This document shows positions 33,359 to 46,847 of a DNA stretch of 64,000 nucleotides, piece after piece. Below the pieces are notes generated by a model. The model saw only the letters and a program-made list of their open reading frames with translations. It was not told the origin of the DNA and searched no databases. Position 1 is the stretch's first letter. Each line of letters opens with the position of its first letter. Source of the stretch: Heliocidaris tuberculata. Its lineage: Eukaryota; Echinodermata; Echinoidea; Camarodonta; Echinometridae. The stretch covers positions 2,340,642 through 2,404,641 of the forward strand of contig CM046846.1 of assembly GCA_025618425.1 (NCBI GenBank). The letters run 5' to 3'. The position numbers and the translations under genes were made by a program.

Positions 33359-34727
33359 CAGAAAGAATATTATAACAATCATTACTGAAATAATACATGT
33401 ACCAAATTCATTAAAACTCATGCACCACCAAATGCAAATACACCATAACAAAAATCCTGGTCGGTTCATTGTGTTGAAAGGGTGTAATTTTTCACAGACC
33501 AACGATATTTAAATACGAATGAAATGAGATTTACTTTATACCCTTTGGACACTGTATAAATCTATATGCATACCCGCTATATAACTGTAATAGAAGAAAA
33601 ATGATGGGGAATAATAAAACTATCACATCCTCAAATCACTATGAACTCTACCTATATTGCTGAGCGGCAAATTCACAAACACGATGCTTCATTTGCACCC
33701 ATCTCGTTGCTATGCGACGTAGCTCATTATGAGCAGACAGATTTAATCTATGCACGGTTTGACATTTCAGACGTTCAACATACTGCACGGAATGTATAAT
33801 ATGGCGTTGGGAATGCGTTGGATTTGCGTGCGAGCGCGAGGGCCCTCGATCGCGCGTTCATGAATAATCAATTTTGTTTCGAAGAATCGCAAGTGATCGT
33901 AAAAGCAAGCTTTGCTTCCGGAATCGCATACTAATATTCTGATCGGATTATGAGCGCTTGGAGAAATTGATGATATAATCATTTAGTTGGGGGTATCTGT
34001 GTAGTGAGAATGAAATCAGACTCCCTGAGCTCTGCTTCGATTACAAAAACGAAGGGGAAAAGAGATGATGTTTCTCTTACAACTGGTGCCAATGAAGCGG
34101 CCTTTCGTCTTATCTTGAATGTCAAATATCACAATTTTTCCGATTTAGAATGAATAGATTTATTAGCCAAGAAGAAAAGTTGACATGTAGGCCCCTATGA
34201 AAAAAAAAATCAAAATATTAAGAAAAACCCTACCCGGTGAATATCATTATATCGCTACAAAAAAGCACAACGCGTGCATGGACGATCTTATATCATTGGA
34301 AAACAATCTCAATAAGTTTGCTGGAAAATAATGAATTAAGACGGAAAATAATGTCGAAGATGATCCTTGGAAATGTATTAACCAGAATGGAGGATACGGT
34401 ACAAATGTCTCGAAAAAAAAAAACGCTTTAAGTTCACACTTTGTATAGGTGCCCTTTTTATTGGTGGAGCCGCCTTCCTCCCCCCCCCCCCACATACACA
34501 CACACACACACACAATGGAAGAGGCCCCTGGTGATACAAATAAATATGAATGGACTCACAAAAACTATCGTTATTCTATATTGCGCAGATATAATAATGT
34601 AATATAATATAATTATATATGAGGCTTTGTAAGGTCCATGTTTTTACTTATCTGCACGCTTTATCTTTTCTCCTTGACACAAAGATGTTATATACCGTCG
34701 TAAATTTAAACGGTATATACGTACATG
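33359..34727. other. Intergenic, no gene recognised
   Basis: AT-rich with a CA tract after a C run at 34482-34515. The part 33690-33970 is unusually free of simple repeats for this region. No exon signal is recognised. Confidence 0.45.
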
Positions 34728-35022
34728 GGTGTCGATCCGGGGGGATGGGGGGTATATATCAACAACAACAAAAAAAAGATGTGGGGGGATGGCCTGCATT
34801 ATCACCCCCCCCCCCCTATATTTTGGATAAAATAGATAAGAATTATGAAACATTAACTTAAAACTAATATTTTTTGGCGTTGATCGGTGCATTCCTTCTT
34901 TTCATTAAAAACCATTTTGGGATGCTCTAAAATGCAAGTTTTAATGACAGATTTTTGAAAAAGTCCCTGGTGTGGGAGGGGGATAGCCCCCTCCCACAAC
35001 CCCCTCCCACACCCTCCCCCGC
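34728..35022 (+). repeat. Repeat family R1, copy 2 (internally deleted)
   Basis: It opens with gggtgtcgatcc and a G run, then a C run at 34805-34816, ttggataaaatagataagaa and gggatgctctaaaatgcaag. The middle third present in copy 1 is missing. Confidence 0.78.
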
Positions 35023-35067
<45 letters not shown>

Positions 35068-36001
35068 GCCTAGTAGTGTAGTAGAAGTAGTAGTAGTTGT
35101 TGTTGTTGTAGTAGTATTAGTTGTAGCATGCAGCAGTAGTAGTATAAAGTAGGATAATAGCAGCCTATAGTAGTAATGGTAGTATAATTTAATAACTTAT
35201 TGAAATGATCATTTGACACCAAATTGCACCCAAAGAAAATTACAATACTCAAAATTGTATACGTAAATTTGATCTGAATTGAATGACACACTTTGGAGTA
35301 ATGCCCAAAACGGTTTTTCTCTACATCAAAAGCATTTTGGGCAGCAAAACTTGGTTTAGGGGCACTTTGTTGTTGTTTTCAGGAGCGAGTTACACCCCCT
35401 TTTCCATGGAAATTGTTATCAGTTTTTATATTTTTGTAATGTACACCCATACCTCTTCCTTCTGACAAAATTTGGTCCATGGGCCTTAAGGGGAAAAATT
35501 TGCCCCAATTTTTAGGGGCCGTCTGACAACCCGATCCCGATGGAAAGTTTTGTCAGTTTTTGTGTTTTGGTAATGTATCTAGTCATACACATTCCTTCTG
35601 ACAAAGTTTGGCGCATATTATGTTAGATGGGTTGAAATCGACCAGACTTTGGGACCCTTTCGGGGGCTCTGGGGGCCAAACCCGGCGGCTTCGTTCGAGC
35701 TGACAAGCATTTTGTGAATGGATCAAAAGTCATATGCAAAATGGGGTGACTATTTCGGGACAGGCTCCTGGCCTATAATATTATAAGAGGCGTTAAAATA
35801 AAATCTTATGCGAAATGAACCGTTCGTTACGTTAGGCTGCATGTCTTGCCCCCCCCCCCCTCCATCCGAAAAACGGATCGACGCCCCTGGTGCAGTAGTA
35901 TGGTAGGTCAGTTGACATGGTAGAGGGGGTTGTACTGTAGTAATAGTAGTGCTCAGCAGCAGTGCAGTATAGTAGTAGTAGTAGTTTCGTAGCAGCAGCA
36001 T

Positions 36002-36058
<57 letters not shown>

Positions 36059-36152
36059 TAGTAGTAGTAGTAGTATATTATAGTAGTAATACTTGTAGTA
36101 GCAGCCTAGTATCATGCCATAATGGTGGTAGTAGTATCGTAGTAATATAAAA

Positions 36153-36205
<53 letters not shown>

Positions 36206-36310
36206 ATAGTAGTAGTAGTAGTATATTAATAGCAGTAGTATAATACTTGTTGTAGTAGCAGCCTAGTCATCATGCCATAATGGTGGTAGTAGTATCGTAG
36301 TAATATAAAA

Positions 36311-36363
<53 letters not shown>

Positions 36364-36420
36364 ATAGTAGTAGTAGTAGTAGTAGTAAAAGTATAAGCAG
36401 CAGCAGCAGCAGTAGTGGTC
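35023..36420. repeat. AGT/AGC microsatellite region with a duplicated segment
   Basis: AGT tracts lie at 35023-35066, 36026-36055, 36155-36204 and 36310-36385. The segment with gtagcagcctagt, catgccataatggtggtag and tcgtagtaatataaaatag occurs at about 36096-36152 and again at 36250-36312, so a unit of roughly 160 bp was duplicated. Between 35067 and 35940 the sequence is ordinary, with one C run at 35850. Confidence 0.85.
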
Positions 36421-36899
36421 GTAGTCAGGGGCGGTGATCCGGGGGACGTGGTGATGACACGGGCCCCTCCCCACCCCCAAGTTAAGTAAAAAGCTGCCTA
36501 AAATGTGTTCGTATATCATACTCGGATTTTCGTGTGTGATCTAAACATGCTCTAAAATAAGTTCTAAAGTTCAAAATACTCATTTTTATCGCTATAATTA
36601 TATAAGTGTCATTGTTGTTGCTATTGTGTTGTTGCTGTTGCTGTTGCTGTTGCTGCTGTTGTTGTTAATTGTTGTTTTTGTTGTTGTAATTTAGGAGGAT
36701 CCAGCTAGGCTAGGCCTACATCGGCTACTCACTCGGATTCAGAACCAGAACATCAAATGTGTTTTCTTGTTTCTTGATGTTGCTCAAAATAACTGAAGTT
36801 TCACTGCTGAACACTTTTGTTCCTTACTTTCTTGCCACAACGCCCCCACCCATCCCACTCCCCCGTCTATTTCTCTGTTTTGGAAAAGTTAGTAGTAAA

Positions 36900-37748
36900 T
36901 TTGTAGTAAATTCACTCAGGACTTAAAGATAAGGAGGCTACCCGCCCTCCACACTGACCAATCAAAACCTCCCAGGAAAGACCGTCAATGGCGCAAGAGC
37001 TAAATATATCAATGATTGACACGAGATCGGTTTCTCGAAGCGCGATTGGCTATCGATGCATACCATTGACGAAAACCTCGCCTACCAAGGGTTAGGAGAA
37101 TTGCAAATTTTACGACATAAATATTGTATTCGAATCGTACCTATTCATGTGTATGACCAGAAAATGTTCTTGAAAGATTTTTAAATTTTGTAAATAAATA
37201 TATTTTGACATTGAAGTTTGAAATTCATTAACAAATGAATAGCATACATATTATTTTTATCTTCTAGTAATGTACGTTCTTATCTAGTTACGGTAAAGAA
37301 TTTCACGCAGCTGTTGACACATTTACAAAACGCTCGCGCCATGCCAACTGTCAGCTGATTACCGTACGGATAGCAGCAATACTATCAAATGTTCTTGGGC
37401 AGATAACATAGAGCAATGTTTATTCTATTAAAATTGTATTGGTACCTAATTGAAAGTTACTATATAAATATTGTTAAATAAACATATCTATGAAAAATAC
37501 TGATGGTAAATATTTTGCATTACATCTGCAGTGAAAAATTTTGAAGCTGTTGTTTTTGTCTGCGGATGGATTTTTACTATGAGGTTGACAGTCTCGCAGC
37601 TGACTCTGTGACCAGCTGTTTCCCGCCACAATACCACACATTCACGCTGCACACTTTTTTGACCACGCAGCGTTTGTTGTGAAAATTCTGAGAGAAAAGG
37701 CATCATTTTGCAATCGACTTTCATTTCGAAGTGTTATAGTTCTGCGAG
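36900..37748 (+). promoter_or_regulatory. TFAP4 upstream region and 5' UTR
   Basis: The region just before the AP-4 start codon has fewer repeats and more CpG than its surroundings. It holds CCAAT on the plus strand (36959) and attgg motifs, tgattgaca, and four CAGCTG E-boxes at 37308-37313, 37352-37357, 37597-37602 and 37613-37618. No TATA box is convincing, and the start site cannot be placed. Confidence 0.55.
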
Positions 37749-37834
37749 ATGGCATTCTATACATTGAAATCAGAGAAAGATACAATTGCTGGACCCTTGC
37801 GAGTTCCCAGCGATATGATTAGCCCGAGTGGAAG
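37749..37834 (+). CDS. TFAP4: TFAP4 exon 1
   Basis: Begins at the ATG with context gcgagATGg and ends at a gtgagt donor in phase 2. It encodes 28 residues plus two bases. Its assignment rests on phase match to exon 2 and the short EKDTIAG similarity, so it is less certain than the others. Confidence 0.8.
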
Positions 37835-40800
37835 GTGAGTGATTTTTCATCAATTGCGTTGTTTTGGATTTTTACCGGCGAATTGCTGAGATGCATGAAT
37901 GCTGTGTGTGATCAATACTTTTCTGTTTTCAGTGACTTCTGTTTCGTGATTCTTTGATTTGAAATATTTGTATCTGTCAGCCATACTAAACGGATATTGA
38001 GAATAATCTATCTAATCGCAGTGTTTTGTTTGATGTATGCGATGTAGATTTTAGTAAATTGGAGGTGATCAGCCATGTCAGCTGTGGCTCCAGCTGAGAC
38101 TGAGTTGAGCTCCGCCGCCACGTGGTCTTTTTATAACATTTGTTATGTTGTTTTTCCCGAATTTTGCTCGATAATATGAAATGAATTTTGTTTACTATTT
38201 ATCCGTTGCACAGTCTAGCAGTGTTTTTGGATAACAATAATTGCTATTTTTGACGCAAATACTTTTTTCATAATTTTTTCACGGACTTCACTATCCACCG
38301 GTTTATCAACAAACGCGAGATCCACCTTCGATCGCGTGGCCAGGGCAGCCACAGCTGGCATATTTCAAATTCATTGATAAAATTATCGGCCCATTTTAGG
38401 ATATTTCCTATCATTATTGCGGAACAAGTTTTGCACAGTTTTAGAGATTGGTATATTAACTCTGATTTCACATCAGTAATTATTTCCTTTTCCTAATGGT
38501 AGATTTTATGTGATTTTTCTACTTTTTAAATGCCGGGCACGTGTTTGTTGTGTTGTGGTTCATAAGCTAGGGCCGCCCCGCGCCCTTCCCCGAGTGTGTA
38601 GTGTGTGTTTGTGTGTGAGAGGCGTCTTGCGTGGGTGGGTTTCATGCAAATGAGCCCCGCCATGTCAGTGAGTGGTGTGTATGCATGTGTGTATGCTGTA
38701 TTAGCATGTCCATTTCGTATCTTTTTTTTGTCACGTCATCGTGTAGCGTCTGGGACTGGGTGTGGAATGTGCCATTGTATATCTGGGAGCCACGTGCTTT
38801 TTAGAGAAATTTCATTTTTCTTCCTGATAATAAACCTTCAGTTTCGCTATATTATCTATTTGTTGTCAATTGACATTTTCCCATGATTTAATGTAAAGTT
38901 TGATTTTGTCTGATTCTCAAGAAGTAGCGAATTTACGATATTCTTGTGGCTTCATTGATGTTATTTTAGACGGATCTACCTCAGTGCACAATAAGCGAAT
39001 CCTACAACATTACACATTCCCAGACTATGTTTACATTTGTGAATTTACACACGGCCACGTACGGTTTGATAAAAAACGAGATCTAATTCTAAATGTAGGA
39101 AGTAGTGTGCATACCTGTAATGAAGACCATTTTGTTTCCCCCTTTTTTTTTCCTGTTTCTGTAACTTTTACTAGGTCTGATCATATTTCAGGTAGAACTA
39201 GAATTTAGATCTAACTCAGACCTACTACTAGTACCGTCTAGGTATTTTGAGTTATTTATAGATCTACCACAGATTAGATTCTACCAAGTCCATGACCATG
39301 TAAGTCTACATGCATGATGGAGCTTTTATTATGAGTATTATGCATCTATGTATTTTTAGATGCACTTGGAATAGATAACTGTTAAAGATGTTATTTACAT
39401 CTTTGTACCTCTAAATCTTTTTAGAGGTACAAATTATTATTTTTCTAATATTTGATTTAAGGTTATTTCCATGACATAATTTGGTGTGAGATCAAATGAC
39501 AGGTTTGGTCTTGTTGGTTACCTTAGACCAGGGCAGGGGGTCCTGAGCCCATGTCTTCATGATGAAAACTTGGGATTACTGTTAAACCAGAAATTTTCGC
39601 GTGCATGAAACTTTCGCTAGTGGTCGAGATTTGCGAAAGTTTCATGCCTGGAAATAATTAAATCACAGTTCTTGAAACAACGTAAAATTATTGCAATTTG
39701 CGAAAGTTCCTTGCTGCAAAATTGCATGTCATTAACAATCCTGACAGTTTCTGGTTTTACATTGCATTCATTTCATTGTGTTTAGGCCTTCTACTAGGAC
39801 CTAACATCTGTTATGTATGGTGGTGGATCCAGTGTCCGAACACTTTTCAGAAAATCAACGATAGCAAATAAAATATCAAACGAATATCTGTCAAACTTAA
39901 TTATGCTCAAAGTCCTACAGAAAAAGAAGTTGATGGAATTTTAAAAAGACAACATAGATTTAATACAATATTCCCTTCCGAATGAACCCCTTCCCAACGA
40001 CGCAGCGTTTTGGTCCCTTGAAAAAGGTACTGTATTTCCGAACGTGTGAAACCTATGGGAAAAAGACACAACCTTTGTTTCAATAGTGTGGTTTTCATAC
40101 GCGTGGGATTACGCGTATGAAAACCACACTATTGAAATTGAATTTAGGCGCTTAACTGTACACGTTCGGTAATACAATCTGTTCGGAATTACAATCCTTG
40201 ACTATATGCAATGGTAGGCCTGATAAAATTCAAATACCAAATAGCTTATATGTAAGCTATCTGGTATTTGAATTTTATCCATTTGTATATTTTCATAATC
40301 CAATCCATATCAGCACCTTGTTTCCTTCAGTTCTACATCACAATATAAAACAAAAAAAGTTAATTTTAGTTTAGTTTATTATACTGAGAAAAAAATCTGC
40401 AAAGTATAATCATTTGCATTAGATTACATCACAGTTCTACATCACAATATAAAACAAAAAGAGTTAATCTTTTAATAGTTTACTATTAGTTTAATATACT
40501 GAGAAAAAAATCTGCAAAGTATAATCATTTGCATTAGATTTACATATAGTGGACACGTCAGCTTGTATGTACCAGACTCGACTAACATTCTTGCCCCCTT
40601 TTTTGGTTCCTTTTAAAGTTTTATTACTTTGTTTATTTTTGCCTTGTAGGCCATTGTTCTAGGTTATTTATTTTTTTTAATTGGTTATTGGATTAAGTAA
40701 TTTTATGCTAAGAGAAAGTCCAGTAAGGATTGTGTGAGCATAGCGTCTTTATGAATGGGTGGGGGGGGGGGGGGGATTGATGATGACTTGTAAATGCAGT

Positions 40801-43800
40801 GTTGTGTAATTACTGGTTTTAATTGTAAAAATGTGCCTATCCTACTCATAGTCCGTCACTTTGGTCTGAAAAAAAATTAAAACAAGTTTCTTTGATTAGT
40901 CTGATTCAGGGCATACAAAGCTGTTAACCCCTCTGTGGCATTTTCTGTTGAAAGATTCTTTATTTTGGGGTTTACCAAAATTTCTAATCCATGAACTGTA
41001 TGTATGGTCAGGGGTCCTAAAGCTACGCACCCCGCAAATATGCGCAATACGACGCGTTCAATGCGCCAAACTTCTGGTGTGACTGAGCAGCGAGATTATC
41101 ATTTACGTTCGCCAAAAAGAATGAGTAATTTTCCTTTATTTTTGGTGATATTATCACTATTTTGAAATCGGGGTGAAATTCGCATTAGTCAGCTTCAAAA
41201 TCAAGATTTGCATTCATTTATTACATGTGCGTAGCTTTAGGACCCTTTATTTTTTTCGACCAAATTCGACATGGGTATCGACATCGACTTGAAAATTAAT
41301 GTTATTGATATTTGTCCGTCGTAATTTTCTCAGGGATTTTATTTAACAGTGTGTAGAACCAAGATATATGAAAGAAATTCACATTAATCATTGAAAAGGT
41401 GACCTTTTAGCCGCTGGAAACAAAGTGCGTAGCTTTAGGTCCCCCCATCATAAACCTAATCAAATTTGTAAGATATTCATTATGCAAGAAAAGTACAAGC
41501 ACACAAATAGTAAATACAGTTTACTTCCAAAATATCAGCTATTTACTGCTTTTCGTTTTGCATAAAAATGAAGTCTACGGCAAACTCTTGGGTTGTATTC
41601 AGTCCTCATGTGGCTTATAAAGTAATTAGATATAATGAGAAAGTGAAATGAATTAAGTTGTCTAGCTCTTTCAGTAGCAGATGATCGTTTTGAAATTTAG
41701 TCTTGTTATACTTTTAAACTAAAAACAGACACTTCATGATCTTTCTTAGAAACAAACGAGGCACTTGTACATTGTGAGTTGTGCTTTCGCAATCATAGTT
41801 TAGGCCAGACATAATAGTGTTTTATACAATACATGCAATTAACACTCTAGTCACATGAGTGCTAGTTCCTCATTCAACTTGAATACATAGGCAATGCAAA
41901 GAAAGATCTGTCTGGAATGCAATGTAGACCTATGTCTGAACATGTATTGTGTGTATGTGTACTCTGTGTGTGGGAAGAGAGAATTGTGGGCAGCTGCCCA
42001 AAGTTGGCCAAGAGCCAAAAGGCCTGGGCAAGGGATTCTACCATTGTGTGTAGGGGGGTGGTGGGATATCGCCTGTACGTGGACTGGGAGGGGTCTCCAT
42101 TTAGGTATATTTGAAGATCATCATTGATCGGGTTGTAGGTATGATGGCAACCATTACCTATCATTATTTTAAATTTGTTTGCTCCAATTCAAAGATATTC
42201 AAATGCTGTTTACATTTCTGGCTTAATAGAATCTAACTAGTCCCTCAAATCAATTCATAAACGCTATTGACAGTGAACACCAAATCTAGAGCAAAGAACA
42301 TAGTAGGCATACATGTTCTTGTGTAGCTGGGGAAATGAACTAAAAATACATTCACCATTTAGGACTACTTGCATCAGAAGAAAATTATTGTCCACATTTG
42401 AACAAACATTTTTTTCTTCCTATGGTATTAGAATGTAGACAGACGGATCCGCAATAGTGAAAACTTGCCAAACGATTATGTACCAATGAGTTATCATTCG
42501 GCATCCGTAGTACATTGTGCAATCATCCTGGCAGTATGCCTAGATGTGTGGCTTCACGGATGAGGAAAGTTTATCCTTGCTACCCCCCCCCCCCCCCCCC
42601 CCCCACCTTGTCAAGTTCTATCTTGCCTACTCATTGCAGTGGCAAATCGATGACAAGTGGAAGGGATGTATTTAATTAGCCTGACCCGAGCGACTGTTGT
42701 AACGTCACTGTGAATCATGTCCGATGTTGTACCCACACGTTTTCCGCTGAGCCAGTTCCATATCTCATTTTTCCTACGTCCCCAACTTTTTATTTTGTTG
42801 TTTATATTTGTTCACATGTAGGGCCTATTTGTGTATAATTATCTTGATTTCAAATTTAGCATAATATGTTCAGCACTTGATCAAAAAAGAAAAAATATAT
42901 ATATTCAGGGAGCGGGAAGTGTTTGTTTTTACCTGTTTTTACCTGTGGAATGAAAAAGAAAATTATAACCAGGCTGAGTTCTGATGTAAACTGAATATGC
43001 ATTGCCTACCATTTGTATTTTGGCTGTTCCAAACCGTTATTGTATGACCTAATCAGTTTCTGGGAAACTTATTTCAAGCGGTTCTCCCCCTTTTTCTTGA
43101 AGTCTGGTAGGCAGTTATAATCCTCAGTTTTCATTGTACACCTTTAAGCTCTCCCTTTAGAACTTTTCTTTTGAGGATGCCACAGTGTGTTGAGGACAAA
43201 AGGAAAGAATGCTTGGTATTTAGGCCAGTGTACATCTCTCCTTACTTTCATTTTCATCAAAGATGATAGAAGTCGTTTTATCTTGGCTACTTGTCTTAGT
43301 GTCTATTCTTTCACATTAAGCGGAAAAGTATTTGTATAGTTTATTTTTAGATACTTGATTTTTTTTTTTGTTACTTTGTATTTTTGTTGCTTTCCAAAAT
43401 CAAAGAAAGTTACTTTAAAACCTCTACAGACATTCAGTATTTTTAAGACTTAAAGTCATTGTTTATGTTAGTATGGTTTAAACCTATTTTTACAAGTATG
43501 TCTGTGAACAATTATTTCTACTGCGTAATAGCAGAAATATGAGTTGTCCGTCCTCCCAATGATTACTTTGATTCAGTGCCTCCTTGGAGATTTGACAGGA
43601 AAGGATTACCCGTACTTGCAAGCAGTGGGATAGGGAAAAGGGCAATAGAAAGCTGGAGGCAAATACAAGGGGCAGTGGTGAAAAGGTCAAGAGACAAACC
43701 TGTTGCTGTCCATGACCATGTTCGTACCTGTCTTCCTTTGATGAGATAATTGAATGTTACATGCAATATGTCTGTCATGGAAATTATCTTGCTTAAGTCT

Positions 43801-46800
43801 TATTCTGTAGATGTATGGAAAGAAAGTTTCTGAAAGATGCACATGCGTATTGTGCACTGAACGTATTTATTATTTATTTGTTTTTAAACGAGTATTTAAG
43901 TGATGATTTTAATGTTTATTATTGGTCACTTCTTTGTCTGTAGTCCATCTCCATCCGGAGCTCCTAAGGAAGCTGAGAAGCGGATTAGACGAGAGATCGC
44001 CAATAGCAATGAGAGGCGTCGTATGCAGAGCATCAATGCTGGTTTCCAGTCGCTCAAGCTGCTTCTCCCACATAATGAAGGAGAAAAACTCAGCAAGGTT
44101 TGTACTTTCTTTTCATTTTCTCTATCATTCAGTAGGTTCAGTTCTGTTGCTGTATGATGTAGCAAAATTTCAGAAGTGTTACCGAAATATTACTGAGATA
44201 TATTCTTTAAGATCAATGCATGCAGTAGGCAAATCAGCACACACATGCTAACTTCCTATATTGCTTTCTAATACAAATTTACCTTTCATCATAGTTCCTC
44301 ATAAATTATCCATTTTTTACCCTTCTTACAGGCGGCAATCTTGCAGCAGACAGCCGACTACATCTGCCGCCTGGAGCAGGAGAAGACTCATCTTATGAGC
44401 CAAGTCCTCAACCTCAAGAGGGTCCTGGTCAAGTATGAGAACGGTGACAGCGAGCCGGAGTCTCCGATACCCCCAAAGAAGAGAAAGCGTTACGATAGCA
44501 TGATGGACGAGGGCATTGGAAGTCCGGAGTCTTTTGACGACTCCAGAAGTACAGCGTCTGTGCCTCTAGACTCAAAGAAGGTACGTTTCAAAGAACTTTT
44601 CTAAACCCTCTCCCTCCCTTCCTTTCTTTCTCTGTCGCACACCTTGTCTTTTTCTTTCTCTCTCTCACACACATTTTGTCATTTTTCCTCTGTCTGTTGT
44701 TCTAGTCCTATTTCTTTACATTTGCAGCACTGCTGTAGACCTGATCGTTGCCAGATTTGTATTAAATTAAAACTCTGGTAAACATTTACACTCTTTAACT
44801 TATGATATTTTAGATGCTTTATATGACTTATATTGGTATTTTACAGACTGCATGCATTTGATTCTCACCTTAGGAGAATTTGGTTGAAATGAAGGGGGAA
44901 AAAGTCGCCCATTAAAATTGCATAAATTTGTGAACTCTGTCGAGAATGAATGAGCCAGATTCTCATTCTGAGCTTGTAGGTGAGATGTGTGAGAAAAAGG
45001 TCACTTGTGACAAGAAGGGAGCCCTGACTGATAAGCACAAACAGGAAGGCCTGTCACAACAATGAGACTAAGAAGTAGTCATCTGAACTCTACTTGACAC
45101 CAATCATACACTCCCTGCATCTATCACTCTCTCTTTCTTTCCCTCTCTCACTATACCCTTAACTCTTAAATTGTTTCTTCTGAATCAAACAATATCCACT
45201 GGAATTTTTTTTGTTGTTGAAAATGGCACGTAAAGAATCTTTTGTAAAATGTCACATTTACATTTAAGTACAACAAGGAAATACCACATAAAGCAAACAA
45301 ATGATTTGCCTAAACATCCCAAATTTGGGGATGTAAATTCAACCCAAAACTACAGTAATGTGGCATATTGTGGATAATATTTATCAGTTCATGTTTATTT
45401 CACATTAACCTGAATTTACACAAGTTTTACCATATTTCAGTATGTATGTCAGCATGACATCGTCTGCTGAGACCTAGATAGGGCCTCAGCTTATATCCTT
45501 CAACACAGACCTAACACCCTCCTGGCTCTCAAGAGACAATATCTCTTTTTTTGGCATTACATAATATCCAACTCATTTTGAACTGACCAGTTTTATGATT
45601 GATATTTTCAGATAATGGAAGATAACCATAGAGAGATCATGGATCTGAGGGCCAAGCTTGACCGGGAGAGGCATTACCGCATGGTGGTAGAGGAGAGAAA
45701 TAGATCTTTGGAGTCGCAGCTCTACCCAGAGAAACTGAAGGAGATCTCAAAGAAGGTGTGTGTAGTGAAATCCTCTCAAGGAAAATTTAAAGTCTTTCAT
45801 TTTAGGTTATGTTCTTTAAGATGTGTACAAAAGTTACTGTTGAAATGAACCGAACTTGAACCTTTCTGTTCTGTTAGGACATTTGTCAAAAATCTGCACT
45901 CCGGAGGTAGACTTAACTAACTGCCATTTGAAGTAACACTTGAAATCCACCTTAATAACTGAAGAATTCTTATGATATAGAAATTTAGCAATAGGCAGCT
46001 GTAGAAAGGATATTGCATAAGCTATCTGCAGGCAACAGCAAGTGCATCATAGATTTGTGATTTCCGGCTTCTGTGGTTTTGAATATCATCAAGTGTGTTC
46101 TTGGAATTGACATGTCATGACAGGAAATACGTGATATATGTTAGACAATAAGCTTGAGATGATTAATGGTTAAAGTGGTATGTTTCTGCCTGTGCAGTTT
46201 AAAGTATACATTTAACCAATCGGTAATGGGAACAGAGTGGCCCCTGTATGAAGTCTATGGGAATGAGAGAATAAAGTAGTAAACCGGTTAATGTAAGAAT
46301 TTGTTCTTCTTTTCTTTCTTCAATGAAGGTGAAACCAGAAGAAGTGCCTGTCACAGTGAGTCACACAGAGGAGCTGAGAAGACAAGAGGAGGCTGAGCTT
46401 CAGCATCAGCAGCAGCAGCAGCTCCGCCTTCAAGAGCAGAGGGCAAGGATGATGCAATATGTCACCATGACAACACCTGCCCCTATCACAACCCCCGCCC
46501 CAATCATGACACCAACGACGTCGACATCGCGGCAGAACTTGGAGACCATTTTTCAGGCCATCAGGCACTTGGAGGGTGAGAGGCCGACACCCGGTAACAC
46601 CCCCGTTCAGACACCATCCCACACCCCAACCCCCGATGATGAGGCAAGGAAGGGGCGTGATGAATGCGACGACATCTTGCGAAGGGCGGAGGAGCGATCT
46701 GTCATCAGGGAGACGGACACGAGGTACAAGCCAGAGAGCATAGATGAGAGGAAAGTGTCAGAGTACACAAAGGGAAGGGGGATCAAAATCGAACTTGTGC

Positions 46801-46847
46801 ATCCACTCGACAAGCTCACCGCCAGACCAAGTATCATTGTTTCATGA
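37749..46847 (+). CDS. TFAP4: Transcription factor AP-4 (bHLH-leucine zipper)
   Basis: Exons 37749-37834, 43944-44097, 44332-44580, 45612-45755 and 46329-46847 join in phase (2, 0, 0, 0) to 383 residues plus TGA. Residues about 40-100 are the bHLH: RIRREIANSNERRRMQSINA, then GFQSLK, then AAILQQTADYI. This is nearly identical to vertebrate AP-4 as I know it. The DEGIGSP motif, the zipper-like helix ending in LYPEKLKEI, and STSRQNLETIFQAI are also AP-4 hallmarks. AP-4 is a nuclear homodimer that binds CAGCTG. A glutamine-rich stretch (QHQQQQQ) lies near residue 230. The C-terminal charged part does not resemble vertebrate AP-4. The start is chosen because the first exon has EKDTIAG, like the vertebrate N-terminal EKEVIGG. 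Confidence 0.95.
39817..40204 (+). repeat. Dispersed repeat family R2, copy 1
   Basis: It starts tatggtggtggatccagtgt and ends near aatccttgactata, with gaaccccttcccaacgacgc inside. It carries a long hairpin at about 40082-40136 in which caatagtgtggttttcatac is exactly inverted. Further copies are at 57308-57685 and 57713-57930. Confidence 0.85.
40331..40545. repeat. Tandem duplication of about 100 bp
   Basis: The segment from ttctacatcacaatataaaa to tcatttgcattagatt is present twice, at 40331-40425 and 40433-40542, the second with a short insertion. Confidence 0.9.
41011..41446. mobile_element. MITE with one left and two right inverted ends
   Basis: The left end ggggtcctaaagctacgcac (41011-41030) is inverted at 41227-41245 and again at 41425-41446. 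This suggests a short element with a second half-copy or a nested insertion. No target duplication is clear. Confidence 0.65.
43944..44097 (+). CDS. TFAP4: TFAP4 exon 2 (basic region and helix 1)
   Basis: Acceptor tgtctgtag, donor gtttgt, phase 2 to 0, 154 nt. It codes the basic DNA-contact region (NSNERRRMQS) and helix 1, and ends in the loop at GEKLSK. Confidence 0.96.
44332..44580 (+). CDS. TFAP4: TFAP4 exon 3 (helix 2, zipper, DEGIGSP)
   Basis: Acceptor cttcttacag, donor gtacgt, phase 0-0, 249 nt. It codes helix 2, the first zipper (LEQEKTHLMSQVLNL), a basic patch PPKKRKRYD that could act in nuclear import, and DEGIGSPESF. Confidence 0.96.
45612..45755 (+). CDS. TFAP4: TFAP4 exon 4 (second zipper)
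   Basis: Acceptor atattttcag, donor gtgtgt, phase 0-0, 144 nt. It codes a coiled coil (IMDLRAKLDRERHYRMVVEE, then RNRSLESQLYPEKLKEI), matching the second zipper of AP-4. Confidence 0.95.
46329..46847 (+). CDS. TFAP4: TFAP4 exon 5 (C-terminal region, stop)
   Basis: Acceptor ttcaatgaag, phase 0, to TGA at 46845-46847. It codes a glutamine-rich coil, a Thr/Pro-rich segment (TTPAPITTPAPIMTPTTSTS), the conserved RQNLETIFQAIRHLEG and a charged tail. Confidence 0.93.
   Translation: MKPEEVPVTVSHTEELRRQEEAELQHQQQQQLRLQEQRARMMQYVTMTTPAPITTPAPIMTPTTSTSRQNLETIFQAIRHLEGERPTPGNTPVQTPSHTPTPDDEARKGRDECDDILRRAEERSVIRETDTRYKPESIDERKVSEYTKGRGIKIELVHPLDKLTARPSIIVS

Larger units (their letters stand above)
37835..43943 (+). 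other. TFAP4 intron 1 (6.1 kb)
   Basis: It holds three more CAGCTG sites near its start (38079-38084, 38091-38096, 38352-38357), a member of dispersed family R2 (39817-40204), a duplicated 100-bp block (40331-40545), a MITE (41011-41446), G runs at 40760-40775 and a C run at 42585-42604. The rest shows nothing recognisable. Confidence 0.7.
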
